From Burkholderiaceae bacterium (GTDB taxonomy: Bacteria > Pseudomonadota > Gammaproteobacteria > Burkholderiales > Burkholderiaceae_A): 64,000 nt of DNA. How positions within the stretch are numbered: the stretch's first letter is position 1; every line of letters begins with the position of its first letter. Both the position numbers and the translations under genes were made by a program. The notes below the pieces were generated by a model that worked only from the letters and a program-made list of their open reading frames with translations, made no database searches and was not told the origin of the DNA. Location: assembly GCA_018401615.1 (NCBI GenBank), contig JAGYKN010000001.1, positions 1 through 64,000 on the forward strand, given 5' to 3'. This document shows, one piece after another, positions 9,202 to 17,789 of this stretch.

Positions 9202-11538
9202 CTAGGTCGATACCTCCTCGGCCTCTTCGAGGGGTTGTTCTGGTGGTCGTTTCGCTCCGACGGGCTCGGCCGAGATGAAGGTTAGAGAGACGGTCTCGTC
9301 ATCGTCGGCGAGGTCGATGTCGACGCGCCCTCCCCCAACCAGCTTTCCAAAGAGGAGTTCATCGGCAAGGGCCTTGCGGACCTTGTCTTGAATGATGCGC
9401 TGCATTGGCCGCGCACCCATGGCCGGGTCAAAGCCTTTCTTGGCGAGGTACTTGCGCAGCCGCTCTGAGAAGGACGCCTCGACCTTCTTCTCGTGCAACT
9501 GGGTCTCGAGCTCGATGATGAATTTATCGACCACTCGAAGAATGATCTCCTCATCGAGGGCGCGAAACGAGATCACGGCATCGAGGCGGTTTCGGAACTC
9601 TGGCGTAAAGACCCGCTTGATCTCCTCGAGTTCATCACCGGATTGCCGTGGATTGGAAAATCCAATGGAATGCTTGCCAAGGAGCTCTGAGCCGGCATTG
9701 GTGGTCATGATGAGAATCACATTTCGGAAGTCAGCCTTGCGTCCGTTGTTGTCGGTGAGCGTTCCGTGGTCCATGACCTGCAGCAGGATGTTGTAGACGT
9801 CTGGGTGGGCCTTCTCGATCTCATCGAGCAACAAGACCGCATGTGGCTTCTTGTGAACCGCCTCGGTCAGCAGGCCGCCTTGGTCAAAGCCCACATAGCC
9901 CGGGGGCGCCCCAATGAGCCGCGAGACCGCATGCCGCTCCATGTACTCGGACATGTCAAAGCGAATGAGTTCGATGCCCAGTAAGAAAGCCAACTGCTTG
10001 GCGACCTCTGTCTTGCCAACACCCGTTGGACCACTCAGAAGGAAGCAGCCAATTGGCTTGTCTGACTTTCCAAGACCGGAGCGGGCCATCTTGATGGCTG
10101 CTGTGAGGGCGTCGATTGCCGGCTCCTGGCCAAAGACCACATTCTTTAGGTTGCGGTCGAGCTTGGCGAGAATCTGCCGATCATCGCTGTTGACGGTCTG
10201 CGGCGGGATGCGGGCAATCTTCGAGACGATGTCCTCGATCTCCGCCTTGCCGATGGTTCGCTTCTGCTTGCTCTTGGGCAGGATTCGCTGCGCGGCACCC
10301 GCCTCATCGATGACGTCGATGGCCTTGTCTGGAAGGTGCCGATCATTGATGTAGCGGGCTGCCAACTCAGCAGCCGCGGTGAGTGCACCAGCCTGGTACT
10401 TCACGCCATGGTGTTCTTCAAAGCGAGACTTGAGCCCCTTGAGGATTTGGATGGTCTGGTCCACCGAGGGCTCATTGACATCGATCTTTTGGAATCGACG
10501 CGACAGTGCGTGGTCTTTCTCGAAAATGCCGCGGTACTCGTTGTAGGTGGTGGCACCAATGCACCGCAGGCTACCCGAGGAGAGTCCCGGCTTGAGGAGG
10601 TTGCTGGCATCGAGTGTGCCGCCCGAGGCCGATCCAGCGCCGATGAGCGTGTGGATCTCATCGATAAAGAGCACGGCGTGAGGGTCGGCCTTGAGCTGCT
10701 TGAGAACCGCCTTGAGACGCTGTTCAAAGTCGCCTCGATACTTCGTTCCGGCCAGGAGTGCACCCATGTCGAGGGAGTAGACGGTGGCGGCTGCCAGGAT
10801 CTCTGGCACCTGGTTCTCGGTGATGCGCCAGGCCAGGCCCTCTGCAATGGCTGTCTTGCCCACGCCGGCCTCGCCCACCAGCAGCGGGTTGTTCTTTCGC
10901 CTGCGGCAGAGGACCTGAATGACGCGTTCGACCTCGTGGTCGCGGCCAATCAGGGGGTCAATCTTGCCGTCGAGGGCGAGCTTGTTGAGATTCTGGGTGT
11001 ACTGGTCGAGCGGAGTGGGCTGGGAAGAGGAGGCCGACGAGGTGCTTGTCTCCGGGGTCTCCGAGGCCTGGTCTTCAGTGGCGGCCGGGGATGTTGCCCC
11101 AGACTTGGTGATGCCGTGGGCGATGAAGTTCACAACGTCGAGTCGGGTCACGCCCTGCTGGTGGAGGAAGTAGACAGCATGAGAGTCCTTCTCACCGAAG
11201 ATGGCCACGAGGACATTTGCGCCCGTGACCTCTTTCTTTCCGTTTGATGTGGACTGCACGTGCATGATGGCCCGCTGGATGACGCGCTGGAATCCGAGTG
11301 TTGGCTGGGTATCGACGTCATCGGAGCCCTGGATGACTGGGGTGTTCTCTGCAATGTGCCCCGAGAGGGACTTGCGAAGGACGTCCATGTCCACGGAGCA
11401 GGCTCGCAGGATGTCGGCCGCCGAGGGGTTGTCGAGCAGGGCCAGGAGCAGGTGCTCAACCGTAATGAATTCATGACGCTGTTGGCGGGCTTCTACAAAT
11501 GCCATGTGAAGACTGACTTCAAGTTCTTGCGAGATCAT
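9202..11538 (-). CDS. clpA: ATP-dependent Clp protease ATP-binding subunit ClpA
   Basis: A hexameric AAA+ unfoldase that feeds substrates to ClpP, with ClpS as its N-degron adaptor. The 778-residue protein has an N-terminal double Clp-N domain ([14 protein letters not shown] start), a D1 module with Walker [10 protein letters not shown] and Walker B VLFIDEIH, and a D2 module with GPTGVGKTE and [11 protein letters not shown]. The HSIGFSN loop in D2 matches the ClpP-docking IGF/L tripeptide region. A low-complexity Ser/Thr/Pro linker lies near residues 145-175. The start codon overlaps the clpS stop (ATGA) and GGAGGAAGC precedes it. Confidence 0.97.
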   Translation of the reverse strand: MISQELEVSLHMAFVEARQQRHEFITVEHLLLALLDNPSAADILRACSVDMDVLRKSLSGHIAENTPVIQGSDDVDTQPTLGFQRVIQRAIMHVQSTSNGKKEVTGANVLVAIFGEKDSHAVYFLHQQGVTRLDVVNFIAHGITKSGATSPAATEDQASETPETSTSSASSSQPTPLDQYTQNLNKLALDGKIDPLIGRDHEVERVIQVLCRRRKNNPLLVGEAGVGKTAIAEGLAWRITENQVPEILAAATVYSLDMGALLAGTKYRGDFEQRLKAVLKQLKADPHAVLFIDEIHTLIGAGSASGGTLDASNLLKPGLSSGSLRCIGATTYNEYRGIFEKDHALSRRFQKIDVNEPSVDQTIQILKGLKSRFEEHHGVKYQAGALTAAAELAARYINDRHLPDKAIDVIDEAGAAQRILPKSKQKRTIGKAEIEDIVSKIARIPPQTVNSDDRQILAKLDRNLKNVVFGQEPAIDALTAAIKMARSGLGKSDKPIGCFLLSGPTGVGKTEVAKQLAFLLGIELIRFDMSEYMERHAVSRLIGAPPGYVGFDQGGLLTEAVHKKPHAVLLLDEIEKAHPDVYNILLQVMDHGTLTDNNGRKADFRNVILIMTTNAGSELLGKHSIGFSNPRQSGDELEEIKRVFTPEFRNRLDAVISFRALDEEIILRVVDKFIIELETQLHEKKVEASFSERLRKYLAKKGFDPAMGARPMQRIIQDKVRKALADELLFGKLVGGGRVDIDLADDDETVSLTFISAEPVGAKRPPEQPLEEAEEVST

Positions 11539-11861
11539 GCTTCCTCCATCACACACTGAAGCGGATGCTGGTGCATCCGCGAAAAGCCGTTGACCTGCTC
11601 CACTTTGGTCTCGGCCACCTCTTTGGGGTACACGCCACACACCCCCCGACCCTCACGATGAACCATTAGCATGACCTGCGTTGCCTTCTCTCGATCCATT
11701 AGAAAGAATTTTTGCAGAATTAACACCACAAATTCCATCGGGGTGAAATCGTCATTCAGGATCCAGACTGTAAAGCGCGGCGGCGGCGCCACCACGGCCG
11801 GGTCTCTCTCGAGCACCGGCATGCCAACATCGGGAGGGGCTGAGGGAACGTTTTTCGGCAT
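11535..11861 (-). CDS. clpS: ClpS, N-end rule adaptor of ClpAP
   Basis: Binds destabilising N-terminal residues and delivers these proteins to ClpA. The 108-residue product has the usual unstructured N-terminus ([11 protein letters not shown]) and the core [16 protein letters not shown], whose NDD.TP.EFV block lines the N-degron pocket. It then has [23 protein letters not shown] and a short C-terminal strand. ATG at 11861 is the first family-like start. The stop overlaps clpA. The gene is divergent from the cold-shock gene with about 140 bp between them. Confidence 0.96.
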   Translation of the reverse strand: MPKNVPSAPPDVGMPVLERDPAVVAPPPRFTVWILNDDFTPMEFVVLILQKFFLMDREKATQVMLMVHREGRGVCGVYPKEVAETKVEQVNGFSRMHQHPLQCVMEEA

Positions 11862-11886
11862 GGTTCGAGTGTAGAGCCAAACTTTG

Positions 11887-11916
11887 TTGGACAAACCCGC
11901 AAACTGGGAATATATT
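11887..11916 (+). promoter_or_regulatory. Candidate sigma70 promoter of the cold-shock gene
   Basis: TTGGAC (11887-11892) and TATATT (11911-11916) are separated by 18 nt. Transcription from here would leave a leader of about 80 nt before the ATG at 12000. Cold-shock genes often have such long leaders, but no folding was computed. Confidence 0.45.
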
Positions 11917-11999
11917 GGCTTGTGGTAGTCCGCCTCGCATGCCAGCATTAATTGTTCGACAGGCGATTTTATTTCTTTTTTTAAGGTAGGAACGCAGGA

Positions 12000-12206
12000 A
12001 TGTCTACAGGAACAGTCAAGTGGTTCAACGATGCCAAAGGTTTTGGCTTTATTACACCCGATGAGGGCGGTGAAGATGTCTTCGCACACTTCTCAGCCAT
12101 CCAAACGAACGGGTTTCGTTCGCTCAAGGAGGGCCAAAAGGTGCAGTTCGACATCATCCAAGGCCCCAAGGGCAAACAGGCTTCAAACATCGTTCCAGCA
12201 GCCTAA
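12000..12206 (+). CDS. cspA: Cold-shock domain protein (CspA family)
   Basis: A 68-residue single-stranded RNA/DNA-binding OB-fold protein. It contains the two RNA-binding motifs KGFGFI (RNP1) and DVFAHF (RNP2) and the standard start [11 protein letters not shown]. It probably melts mRNA secondary structure; whether it is cold-induced or constitutive cannot be told from the sequence. GGTAGGAACGCAGGA before the ATG supplies a ribosome-binding site. A strong intrinsic terminator follows 27 nt after the stop, so it is monocistronic. The numeral of the paralogue is uncertain. Confidence 0.95.
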   Translation: MSTGTVKWFNDAKGFGFITPDEGGEDVFAHFSAIQTNGFRSLKEGQKVQFDIIQGPKGKQASNIVPAA

Positions 12207-12232
12207 GCTTTAACAGGCTGTTGTCTCGAGCT

Positions 12233-12262
12233 AAAACCCCGGTCTTCGACCGGGGTTTTTTT
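12233..12262 (+). terminator. Intrinsic terminator after the cold-shock gene
   Basis: A GC hairpin with an 8-bp stem (CCCCGGTC / GACCGGGG, three-base loop) is flanked by AAAA on the left and seven T on the right. The flanking A and T runs could also pair, so it may act in both directions, but the opposite-strand icd gene ends later (12362) and reads toward it, so it could serve both genes. Confidence 0.9.
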
Positions 12263-12298
12263 ATTGGTGATCGTTAATGTCTCGAACGCACCTTCACC

Positions 12299-12340
12299 CC
12301 GCCACCTTTGCCACTAAACCCGCCGCCTTTGCCGCTTAAG
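12299..12340. repeat. Two-copy 21-nt tandem duplication between terminator and icd
   Basis: Units 12299-12319 and 12320-12340 match at 17 of 21 positions, both built around CCGCC.CCTTTGCC. The stretch lies in the roughly 100 bp between the cold-shock terminator and the icd stop and is not part of a recognisable gene. Confidence 0.6.
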
Positions 12341-12361
12341 AGAAAGGCTGCTGGCCCCAGG

Positions 12362-13611
12362 CTACATGTGCTCAATCATGACATCTCCAAAGCCGGAACA
12401 GCTCACCTGGGTGGCTCCGTCGAGGAGTCGCGCAAAGTCGTAGGTGACCCTGCGGCTGGCAATCGACCGCTCCATCGAGGCGATGATGAGGTCGGCGGCT
12501 TGCGCCCAGCCCATGTGGCGCAGCATCATCTCGGCCGACAGAATCATGGAGCCCGGGTTGACATAATCTTTGCCCGCATACTTCGGTGCCGTGCCGTGGG
12601 TGGCCTCAAACACGGCCACGCGGTCAGACAGATTGGCCCCAGGGGCAATTCCAATGCCACCCACCTGGGCGGCCAGGGCGTCCGAGATGTAGTCGCCGTT
12701 TAGGTTGAGTGTGGCGATCACGCTGTATTCAGCCGGGCGCAGCAGAATCTGCTGGAGGAAGGCGTCTGCGATGGAGTCCTTTACGATGACCTCGCGGCCA
12801 GTCTTGGGGTTTTTAAAGCTGCACCACGGCCCAGAGTCGATGGGTTGGGCACCGAACTCGCGCTGGGCAAGCGCGTAGGCCCAATCCCGAAACCCCCCTT
12901 CCGTGAACTTCATGATGTTGCCTTTGTGGACAATCGTCAGCGACGGCTTGTCGTTGTCAATCACATACTGAATGGCCTTGCGCACCAACCGCTCTGTGCC
13001 CTCACGGGAGACCGGCTTGATGCCAATGCCCGATGTCTCTGGAAAGCGAATCTTCGTGACCGCGAAGTCCTTGATCAGGATCTCAATGAGGCGCTTGGCC
13101 TCCGGGGACTCGGCCGCGTATTCAATTCCCGCATAGATGTCTTCCGAGTTCTCACGAAAGATCACCATGTCGGTCTTCTCAGGTTCCTTCAGGGGACTCG
13201 GAACCCCCTTGAAGTAACGGACTGGCCGCAGGCAGACATAGAGATCGAGCTGCTGGCGCAGGGCCACATTCAATGAGCGGATGCCACCGCCCACCGGCGT
13301 GGTCAGGGGCCCTTTGATCGAGACGACATAGTCTTGGAGGACCGCTAAGGTCTCCTCTGGCAGCCAGACATCGGGCCCATAGATTTTCGTGGACTTCTCA
13401 CCGCAGAAAATCTCATCCAGAGGAGATCTTGCGGCGAAACCGCCATGGCCTTTTGAATGCTCACCGTTTCACTTCCGGCCAGGGTGATGTCCGCGCCGAT
13501 GCCGTCGCCTTCGATAAAAGGGATGATGGGCTCATCTGGCACGTTGAGGGAGTGATCTGGGTTGACCGTGATCTTTTTCCCCACGGACGGCACCACAATC
13601 TTGCTGGTCAT
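12362..13611 (-). pseudogene. icd: NADP-dependent isocitrate dehydrogenase, frameshifted
   Basis: The TCA enzyme that decarboxylates isocitrate to 2-oxoglutarate with NADP. The N-terminal frame starts at ATG 13611 and reads family-like through IIPFIEGDGIGADIT, then runs out of frame to a TAG at 13345. The correct frame is clear again by about 13412 ([17 protein letters not shown]) and continues to 12362. It includes [63 protein letters not shown] and [13 protein letters not shown]. The total is 1250 nt; one added base would give 416 residues, the normal length. Between about 13412 and 13482 neither frame matches the conserved family segment well, so several small indels may sit there. A sequencing or assembly error is at least as likely as real inactivation. 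All visible active-site blocks outside this patch are intact. Confidence 0.8.
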
Positions 13612-13658
13612 AGACGGAATCCTCGAGATAATTTGGTTGGTTCCCGTATTCTAAGGCC

Positions 13659-14192
13659 ATGCTCCTGCGCCACTCAGGCTGGTCTCTGCTGCCTTGCACC
13701 CAACTTTTCTTTGGCGCGTTCGTCGCGGTCCTGGCCCCGATCTTTGCAATGGCAATGCTCACCGGGCAGGCCCAGGCAAGAGCAAACGGCGATTGGGTCT
13801 CGTTGAAAATTGGGGCCTTTGAGGTGCAGGCAGAGGTCGCGGCCACTGCCGACAAGCGCTCTCGGGGCCTCATGTTCCGAGCGTCCCTGCCCGACAATCA
13901 CGGGATGCTATTTGTGTTTGAGGGGCCTTCCAAGGTCTGCATGTGGATGAAAAACACCCCCCTGCCCCTCACGGTGGCCTTTATCGATGCGGCAGGCACG
14001 ATCCTGAACCTTGAGGACATGAGGCCCCAGACGGAGCAGCCCCACTGCGCTGCTGCCGAGGCGACCTATGCCCTAGAGATGGAAAGAGGCTGGTTCTCGG
14101 ACCGAGGCCTCGCAGCAGGCCGGCAGGTCAGGGGCCTGCCCCCTGCTGCTGCTGCGATTAGGCCGCGTTCTTTGCCACGAAATCCCAATTGA
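13659..14192 (+). CDS. DUF192 family exported protein
   Basis: A 177-residue protein of the DUF192 family (small beta-barrel, often periplasmic, function unsettled). The N-terminus is hydrophobic and ends in a signal-peptidase-like AQA site near residue 41. The conserved core contains [20 protein letters not shown], a [22 protein letters not shown] block and AFID..G.IL. These are the RGLM and M.NT.I.LD-type signatures of the family. The gene is divergent from icd (47 bp gap). Its 3' end overlaps the sodB 3' end by 35 bp tail to tail, so the Ala/Arg/Pro-rich last 20 residues are probably unconstrained. Confidence 0.88.
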   Translation: MLLRHSGWSLLPCTQLFFGAFVAVLAPIFAMAMLTGQAQARANGDWVSLKIGAFEVQAEVAATADKRSRGLMFRASLPDNHGMLFVFEGPSKVCMWMKNTPLPLTVAFIDAAGTILNLEDMRPQTEQPHCAAAEATYALEMERGWFSDRGLAAGRQVRGLPPAAAAIRPRSLPRNPN

Positions 14193-14736
14193 CCAAGGCC
14201 CAAAAGCCGTTTAGGTAATCGGGACGCCGATTGCGATGGTCGATGTAATAGGCATGCTCCCAGAGGTCGCAGGTGAGCAGAGGCTTGTCTTGCGTGGTCA
14301 CGGGATTGGCCGCATTGCTGGTGTTGACAATGTCCAGGCTGCCGTCGGGCTTCTTGACCAGCCACGTCCAGCTCGAACCAAAGTTGCCGATGGCACTCTT
14401 GGTGAAGGCGTCCTTAAAGGCATCAAAGCTGCCCCACTTGGCGTCGATGGCCGCGGCCAGCGCGCCACTGGGAAGACCACCGGCATTTGGTGCCAGGCCA
14501 TTCCAATAGAAGGTGTGGTTCCAGACCTGGGCCGCGTTGTTAAAGACGCCCCCTGACGAGCGACGAACGATGTCCTCGAGGGTGGACGACTCAAACTCGG
14601 TGCCCTTGATGAGGTTGTTGAGGTTGGTGACATAGGTCTGGTGGTGTTTGCCGTAATGAAACTCGAGGGTTTCTTTGGAGATGTGCGGGGCAAGTGCGTC
14701 CATTGGGTAGGGCAGCGTGGGCAGAAGGTGTTCCAT
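14158..14736 (-). CDS. sodB: Superoxide dismutase, Fe type
   Basis: Converts superoxide to hydrogen peroxide and oxygen in the cytosol. The 192-residue protein ([20 protein letters not shown]) has the Fe/Mn-SOD ligands His in [11 protein letters not shown], His in QVWNHTFYW, and Asp and His in [12 protein letters not shown]. The [14 protein letters not shown] and GSSWTWLV segments favour the iron enzyme. ATG at 14736 is chosen over TTG at 14745 because AGGAGA lies 9 nt upstream. The 3' end overlaps the convergent DUF192 gene. Confidence 0.95.
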   Translation of the reverse strand: MEHLLPTLPYPMDALAPHISKETLEFHYGKHHQTYVTNLNNLIKGTEFESSTLEDIVRRSSGGVFNNAAQVWNHTFYWNGLAPNAGGLPSGALAAAIDAKWGSFDAFKDAFTKSAIGNFGSSWTWLVKKPDGSLDIVNTSNAANPVTTQDKPLLTCDLWEHAYYIDHRNRRPDYLNGFWALVNWDFVAKNAA

Positions 14737-14766
14737 AACGACCAATCTCCTAAAAACTGGGGAAAC

Positions 14767-14826
14767 AACGAAGGAATGCGCAACGAAAAACTGCGCAACG
14801 AAAGACTGCTAAACGAAGGATTGCGC
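14767..14826. repeat. Four-copy 15-nt tandem repeat
   Basis: Four consecutive 15-nt units start at 14767, 14782, 14797 and 14812. They all begin AACGAA and mostly end TGCGC (for example AACGAAGGAATGCGC and AACGAAAAACTGCGC). The array fills most of the 169 bp between the sodB start and the xseA stop. In one plus-strand frame the units read as pentapeptides [21 protein letters not shown] minimal ATG at 14776 would give a 26-residue very charged peptide, for which I have no other support. Confidence 0.85.
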
Positions 14827-14905
14827 GAGGGGCGGCGCGACAGGCTGCGTACTTAAATGTTAAACGAACTTTTCCTCGGGACCGAGACACCATTGCCTTA
14901 ACCGC

Positions 14906-16126
14906 TTAGGTTTTGGGAGATTGCGGGTGGACTGCCCGGACCTGGGCATCCACACGGCCATCTCTCATGTTCAGGCAGACCGACATGCCGGGGGCCAGGC
15001 CCGCCATGGACACCACCGGAGCGCCTGCGGTGTCAAGGACCATTGCGTAGCCGCGAGACAGGACCGACTGCGGATCCAGCCCATCGAGTCTGAGTCGGCT
15101 GCGCTCCAAGCCAGCCGCGCGCAGCGCCATGCTGTGTCGCGTGAGCTGTCGCCAGCGGGCGCCAAGGGCAACAAGGGCCCTGTGGTGCTGGGCCAGGCGA
15201 TCCCGCGGGTGGACGAGGCCGCGTGCCGCCAGATCGAGCCGCTGTTGCAACCCAAACCACTGACGCTTGAGCGCATCATCAACCCGCCGATGCAATCCGG
15301 CCATCTGCTCACGAGAGGCGACAGACGACGCTGCGAGCCATTCGGCCGCTGCCGTGGGTGTGGCCGCACGATGGTCTGCTGCGAAGTCCACCAGGGTCGT
15401 GTCGGTCTCATGGCCCACCCCGGAGACGCGATGCCCATGAAACGCCCAGAAGGCCCTCACCACAGACTCGTCATTAAAGGCCCATAGGTCCTCCAGGCTG
15501 CCACCGCCCCGCGTGAGCAAGAGTACCTCAAGGGGCGCCCCGTCGCTGGCCCGATAGGCCCGAGCACGGCCGATTGCCTCCACGAGCTGCCTGGGTGCTT
15601 CGGCACCCTGAACGAGCGAGGCAAAGACCACAACAGCAAGGTGCGGGGCCTCCTTGTGGAGCGTCACCAAGACATCCCGCAGGGCCGCCCCGGCAGCCGA
15701 GGTGACCACGCCCACCCGCAGGAGGTGCGCGGGCCGCCCTCGTCGGCCTGCTGGGTCAAAAAGCCCCTGGGCCGTGAGCAGCGCCTTGAGCCTGAGGAAT
15801 GCCTCAAACAGACTCCCCTGGCCAGCCGGCTTCATCCCGACAATGCGAATCTGAAAATCACCCCGTGGCTCATAGAGCGCCGCACTGGCGAGGACTTCAA
15901 CGCGCTGGCCCTCTGAGGGCAGGCAGCTGAGCTCGCCCGCATCGCCCTTAAAGATCACCGCCCGCAGACTGGCCTGTGCGTCCCGAAGGGTCAGATACCG
16001 ATGCCCGCTCGAGGCCACTGTCAGTTGCGCCACCTCTCCGACGATCCGCACGCTTGGAAACTGCCGAGACAGCGACTGGGCCACCAGTCGGTTGAAAGCG
16101 GCCACGGAAAGGGTCTCTACCACCAA
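14906..16126 (-). CDS. xseA: Exodeoxyribonuclease VII large subunit
   Basis: Large subunit of the single-strand-specific exonuclease VII, which works with the small subunit encoded at 26062-26322. The 406-residue protein has the N-terminal OB domain (LSVAAFNRLVAQSL, VRIVGEVAQLT, SGHRYLTLRD), the catalytic region GVVTSAAGAALRDVL, LLTRGGGSLEDLWAFND and VSGVGHETDTTLVDFAAD, and a helical C-terminal half that in the family binds XseB. The start is a TTG at 16126, or the adjacent GTG at 16123; neither has a strong ribosome-binding site. It is divergent from lpxK across a 264-bp gap. Confidence 0.93.
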   Translation of the reverse strand: MVVETLSVAAFNRLVAQSLSRQFPSVRIVGEVAQLTVASSGHRYLTLRDAQASLRAVIFKGDAGELSCLPSEGQRVEVLASAALYEPRGDFQIRIVGMKPAGQGSLFEAFLRLKALLTAQGLFDPAGRRGRPAHLLRVGVVTSAAGAALRDVLVTLHKEAPHLAVVVFASLVQGAEAPRQLVEAIGRARAYRASDGAPLEVLLLTRGGGSLEDLWAFNDESVVRAFWAFHGHRVSGVGHETDTTLVDFAADHRAATPTAAAEWLAASSVASREQMAGLHRRVDDALKRQWFGLQQRLDLAARGLVHPRDRLAQHHRALVALGARWRQLTRHSMALRAAGLERSRLRLDGLDPQSVLSRGYAMVLDTAGAPVVSMAGLAPGMSVCLNMRDGRVDAQVRAVHPQSPKT

Positions 16127-16390
16127 AACCCGCCACGCAAAAGGCTTCTCGCGCCGGACTTCTCCACAACCCGCGCGCAGTCTAGACTGCAGCCCCCTTT
16201 TGCCCGACAGAATAAGACTTTCAAGCCATGCTCAGCCCAAAACGCCTGTAAATTTGTGTTAAGCCATTGTTTTAATAAGGAAAAATTTAGAAGCACCAGC
16301 AAGGCTTTCAGCCCCGTGCGGCGCGCTCGCCCCTTGCCTACCATAGAATCGGGTCCGGGTTGACCGCTTGAGTCAGGGAGACGTGCCAGC

Positions 16391-16454
16391 ATGTCCACAG
16401 AGTTATCCACAAGTCGAAGCAAACCATCTTGGTTTCACGTCAGGCTGTGGACAA
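16391..16454. promoter_or_regulatory. Cluster of DnaA-box-like sites at the start of lpxK
   Basis: A perfect DnaA box TTATCCACA lies at 16403-16411. An inverted one-mismatch box (TGTGGACAA) is at 16446-16454, and a two-mismatch copy (ATGTCCACA) at 16391-16399 coincides with the lpxK start codon. A further one-mismatch copy (TTCTCCACA) is at 16160-16168. An AT-rich patch (about 16245-16295) lies between. The chromosome origin is normally beside dnaA, which is not here. Confidence 0.5.
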
Positions 16455-17614
16455 CTTGGTTCCCCGTGCCCGGCCGCCCGTTAAAGTCGGTGCTCGCAAA
16501 CAATGTGTTTCGACTGTTCTGGACCCCTCTTGGGTGGCCGCTCACACTCGTCACCCTGGTCGCGAGTTGGCATCGACTCCGTCAGCAGTCTACCGCGCCT
16601 GGGGACCCTGGGCGAGCAGTCGTGGCCGTTGGAAACTGGATTGTGGGTGGTGCCGGCAAGACACCGGCCTGCATGGCGTTGGCGCTGGGCTTGTCTGAGA
16701 GGGGGTGGCGCCCCTGCATCCTGAGTCGGGGTGCTGGCCGCCTGGTCACCGACAGTCGGCCTCGCCTGCTCCTGCCCGAGCGCCTGGGGAGTTGGCGGCC
16801 CGAGGAGGTGGGCGACGAACCCTGGCTGCTGTGCTGGCGAACGGGCTGCCCGGTTGCAGTGGCCGCCGATCGATGGGCTGGTGCCATGGCGATGGTTGCA
16901 ATGCGCCCTGAGATCAATGTCTTTATTCTCGACGATGGCCTGTCTCAGTCGAGCATCCGGCCAGATCTTCGGATCTTGGTGGTTGATGACCGACTCCACG
17001 GCAATGGTGCGTTGTTGCCGCTCGGACCCCTTCGGCAACCCTGGCCCCCCCGAGCAGGTCACCTTCCCAATCTCGTCTTGATCCGCGACAACACGCCCCT
17101 GCCGGGCGTTGAGGCGCTGCTGGCGCACTGCTCGCCCCCGCCTGCCATGGCGCGGTTAAAGCTCGAGGGGCTTGGACTGACCAGACCCCAGCGCGGTGAC
17201 GGGCGCATTGTCGAGCGGTCCACTGACCTGGGGCAGGCCATTGCGGGATGGACAGCCCAGGGGGATCGTCCCGTCGTGGCCCTTGCGGGTGTGGCCCGAC
17301 CAGACACCTTTTTTGACGACCTGCAACGCCAGGGCGTGCGCCTGGTTGGCGCAGAGGGCCTTGCCGATCATGCATCTCTAGGGGACATTGAGGCTGCTGC
17401 AGATCGGCTCCTCTTGCCACTCAAGGGTCGGCATCCCGTGTTGCTCATGACCGAAAAAGACGCTGTCAAATTTCTCATGTGTGCCCCACGATATGAGAGC
17501 GACCATCAGGACCTCGAGTGGTGGGCGCTCTCACAACGGCATCGTCTGCCCGATGACCAGCTCGAGGCCATCCACAATCGAATTAAGATGACCCATGGAC
17601 AAAAAACTTCTTGA
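16391..17614 (+). CDS. lpxK: Tetraacyldisaccharide 4'-kinase
   Basis: Phosphorylates the 4' position of the lipid A disaccharide at the inner membrane. The 407-residue product has an N-terminal membrane-associated helix (about residues 42-60, WTPLGWPLTLVTLV) and the P-loop signature VGNWIVGGAGKTP. Downstream it has ILSRGAG, the DDGLSQ segment (usually DDGxQH) and the C-terminal LLMTEKDAVKF. The GGGAGA ribosome-binding site 9 nt before ATG 16391 supports this start, although the protein is 50 or so residues longer than many LpxK. The stop overlaps the Trm112-like gene by 20 nt. Confidence 0.93.
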   Translation: MSTELSTSRSKPSWFHVRLWTTWFPVPGRPLKSVLANNVFRLFWTPLGWPLTLVTLVASWHRLRQQSTAPGDPGRAVVAVGNWIVGGAGKTPACMALALGLSERGWRPCILSRGAGRLVTDSRPRLLLPERLGSWRPEEVGDEPWLLCWRTGCPVAVAADRWAGAMAMVAMRPEINVFILDDGLSQSSIRPDLRILVVDDRLHGNGALLPLGPLRQPWPPRAGHLPNLVLIRDNTPLPGVEALLAHCSPPPAMARLKLEGLGLTRPQRGDGRIVERSTDLGQAIAGWTAQGDRPVVALAGVARPDTFFDDLQRQGVRLVGAEGLADHASLGDIEAAADRLLLPLKGRHPVLLMTEKDAVKFLMCAPRYESDHQDLEWWALSQRHRLPDDQLEAIHNRIKMTHGQKTS

Positions 17615-17789
17615 TGTGTTGGTCTGCCCCCAGTGCCACGGCGCCCTCACGCAGTGCCACAGGCGTGGCATGCTCATCTGCGAGTCGGAGTCTCTCGGCT
17701 ATCCCATCGTCGACGGCATTCCTCACCTCCTGGCGCAGGAGGCACTGACCATCCCCACCTTCGACATCGCGACACCGGATCCGAGTTGA
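17595..17789 (+). CDS. Trm112-family small zinc-ribbon-like protein (YcaR)
   Basis: A 64-residue protein (MDKKLLDVLVCPQCHGAL) of the Trm112/YcaR family. It has a CPQC knuckle near residues 11-14 and a second cysteine pair position reduced to a single Cys in GMLICESES. The conserved YPIVDGIPHLL block follows. In bacteria the role is unclear; the lpxK-ycaR-kdsB arrangement is widely conserved. It overlaps lpxK by 20 nt and its stop overlaps the proposed kdsB start. Confidence 0.9.
   Translation: MDKKLLDVLVCPQCHGALTQCHRRGMLICESESLGYPIVDGIPHLLAQEALTIPTFDIATPDPS

Noticed and set aside
14767-14826. CRISPR array
   Set aside because: The units are contiguous with no spacers and only 15 nt long.
14776-14856. 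A possible 26-residue charged peptide encoded by the 15-nt repeat array
   Set aside because: No convincing ribosome-binding spacing and no homologous peptide known to me; kept only as a remark on the repeat.
16160-16454. Chromosomal replication origin
   Set aside because: dnaA, dnaN, rpmH and gidA are absent and only one perfect DnaA box is present; reported only as a DnaA-box cluster.
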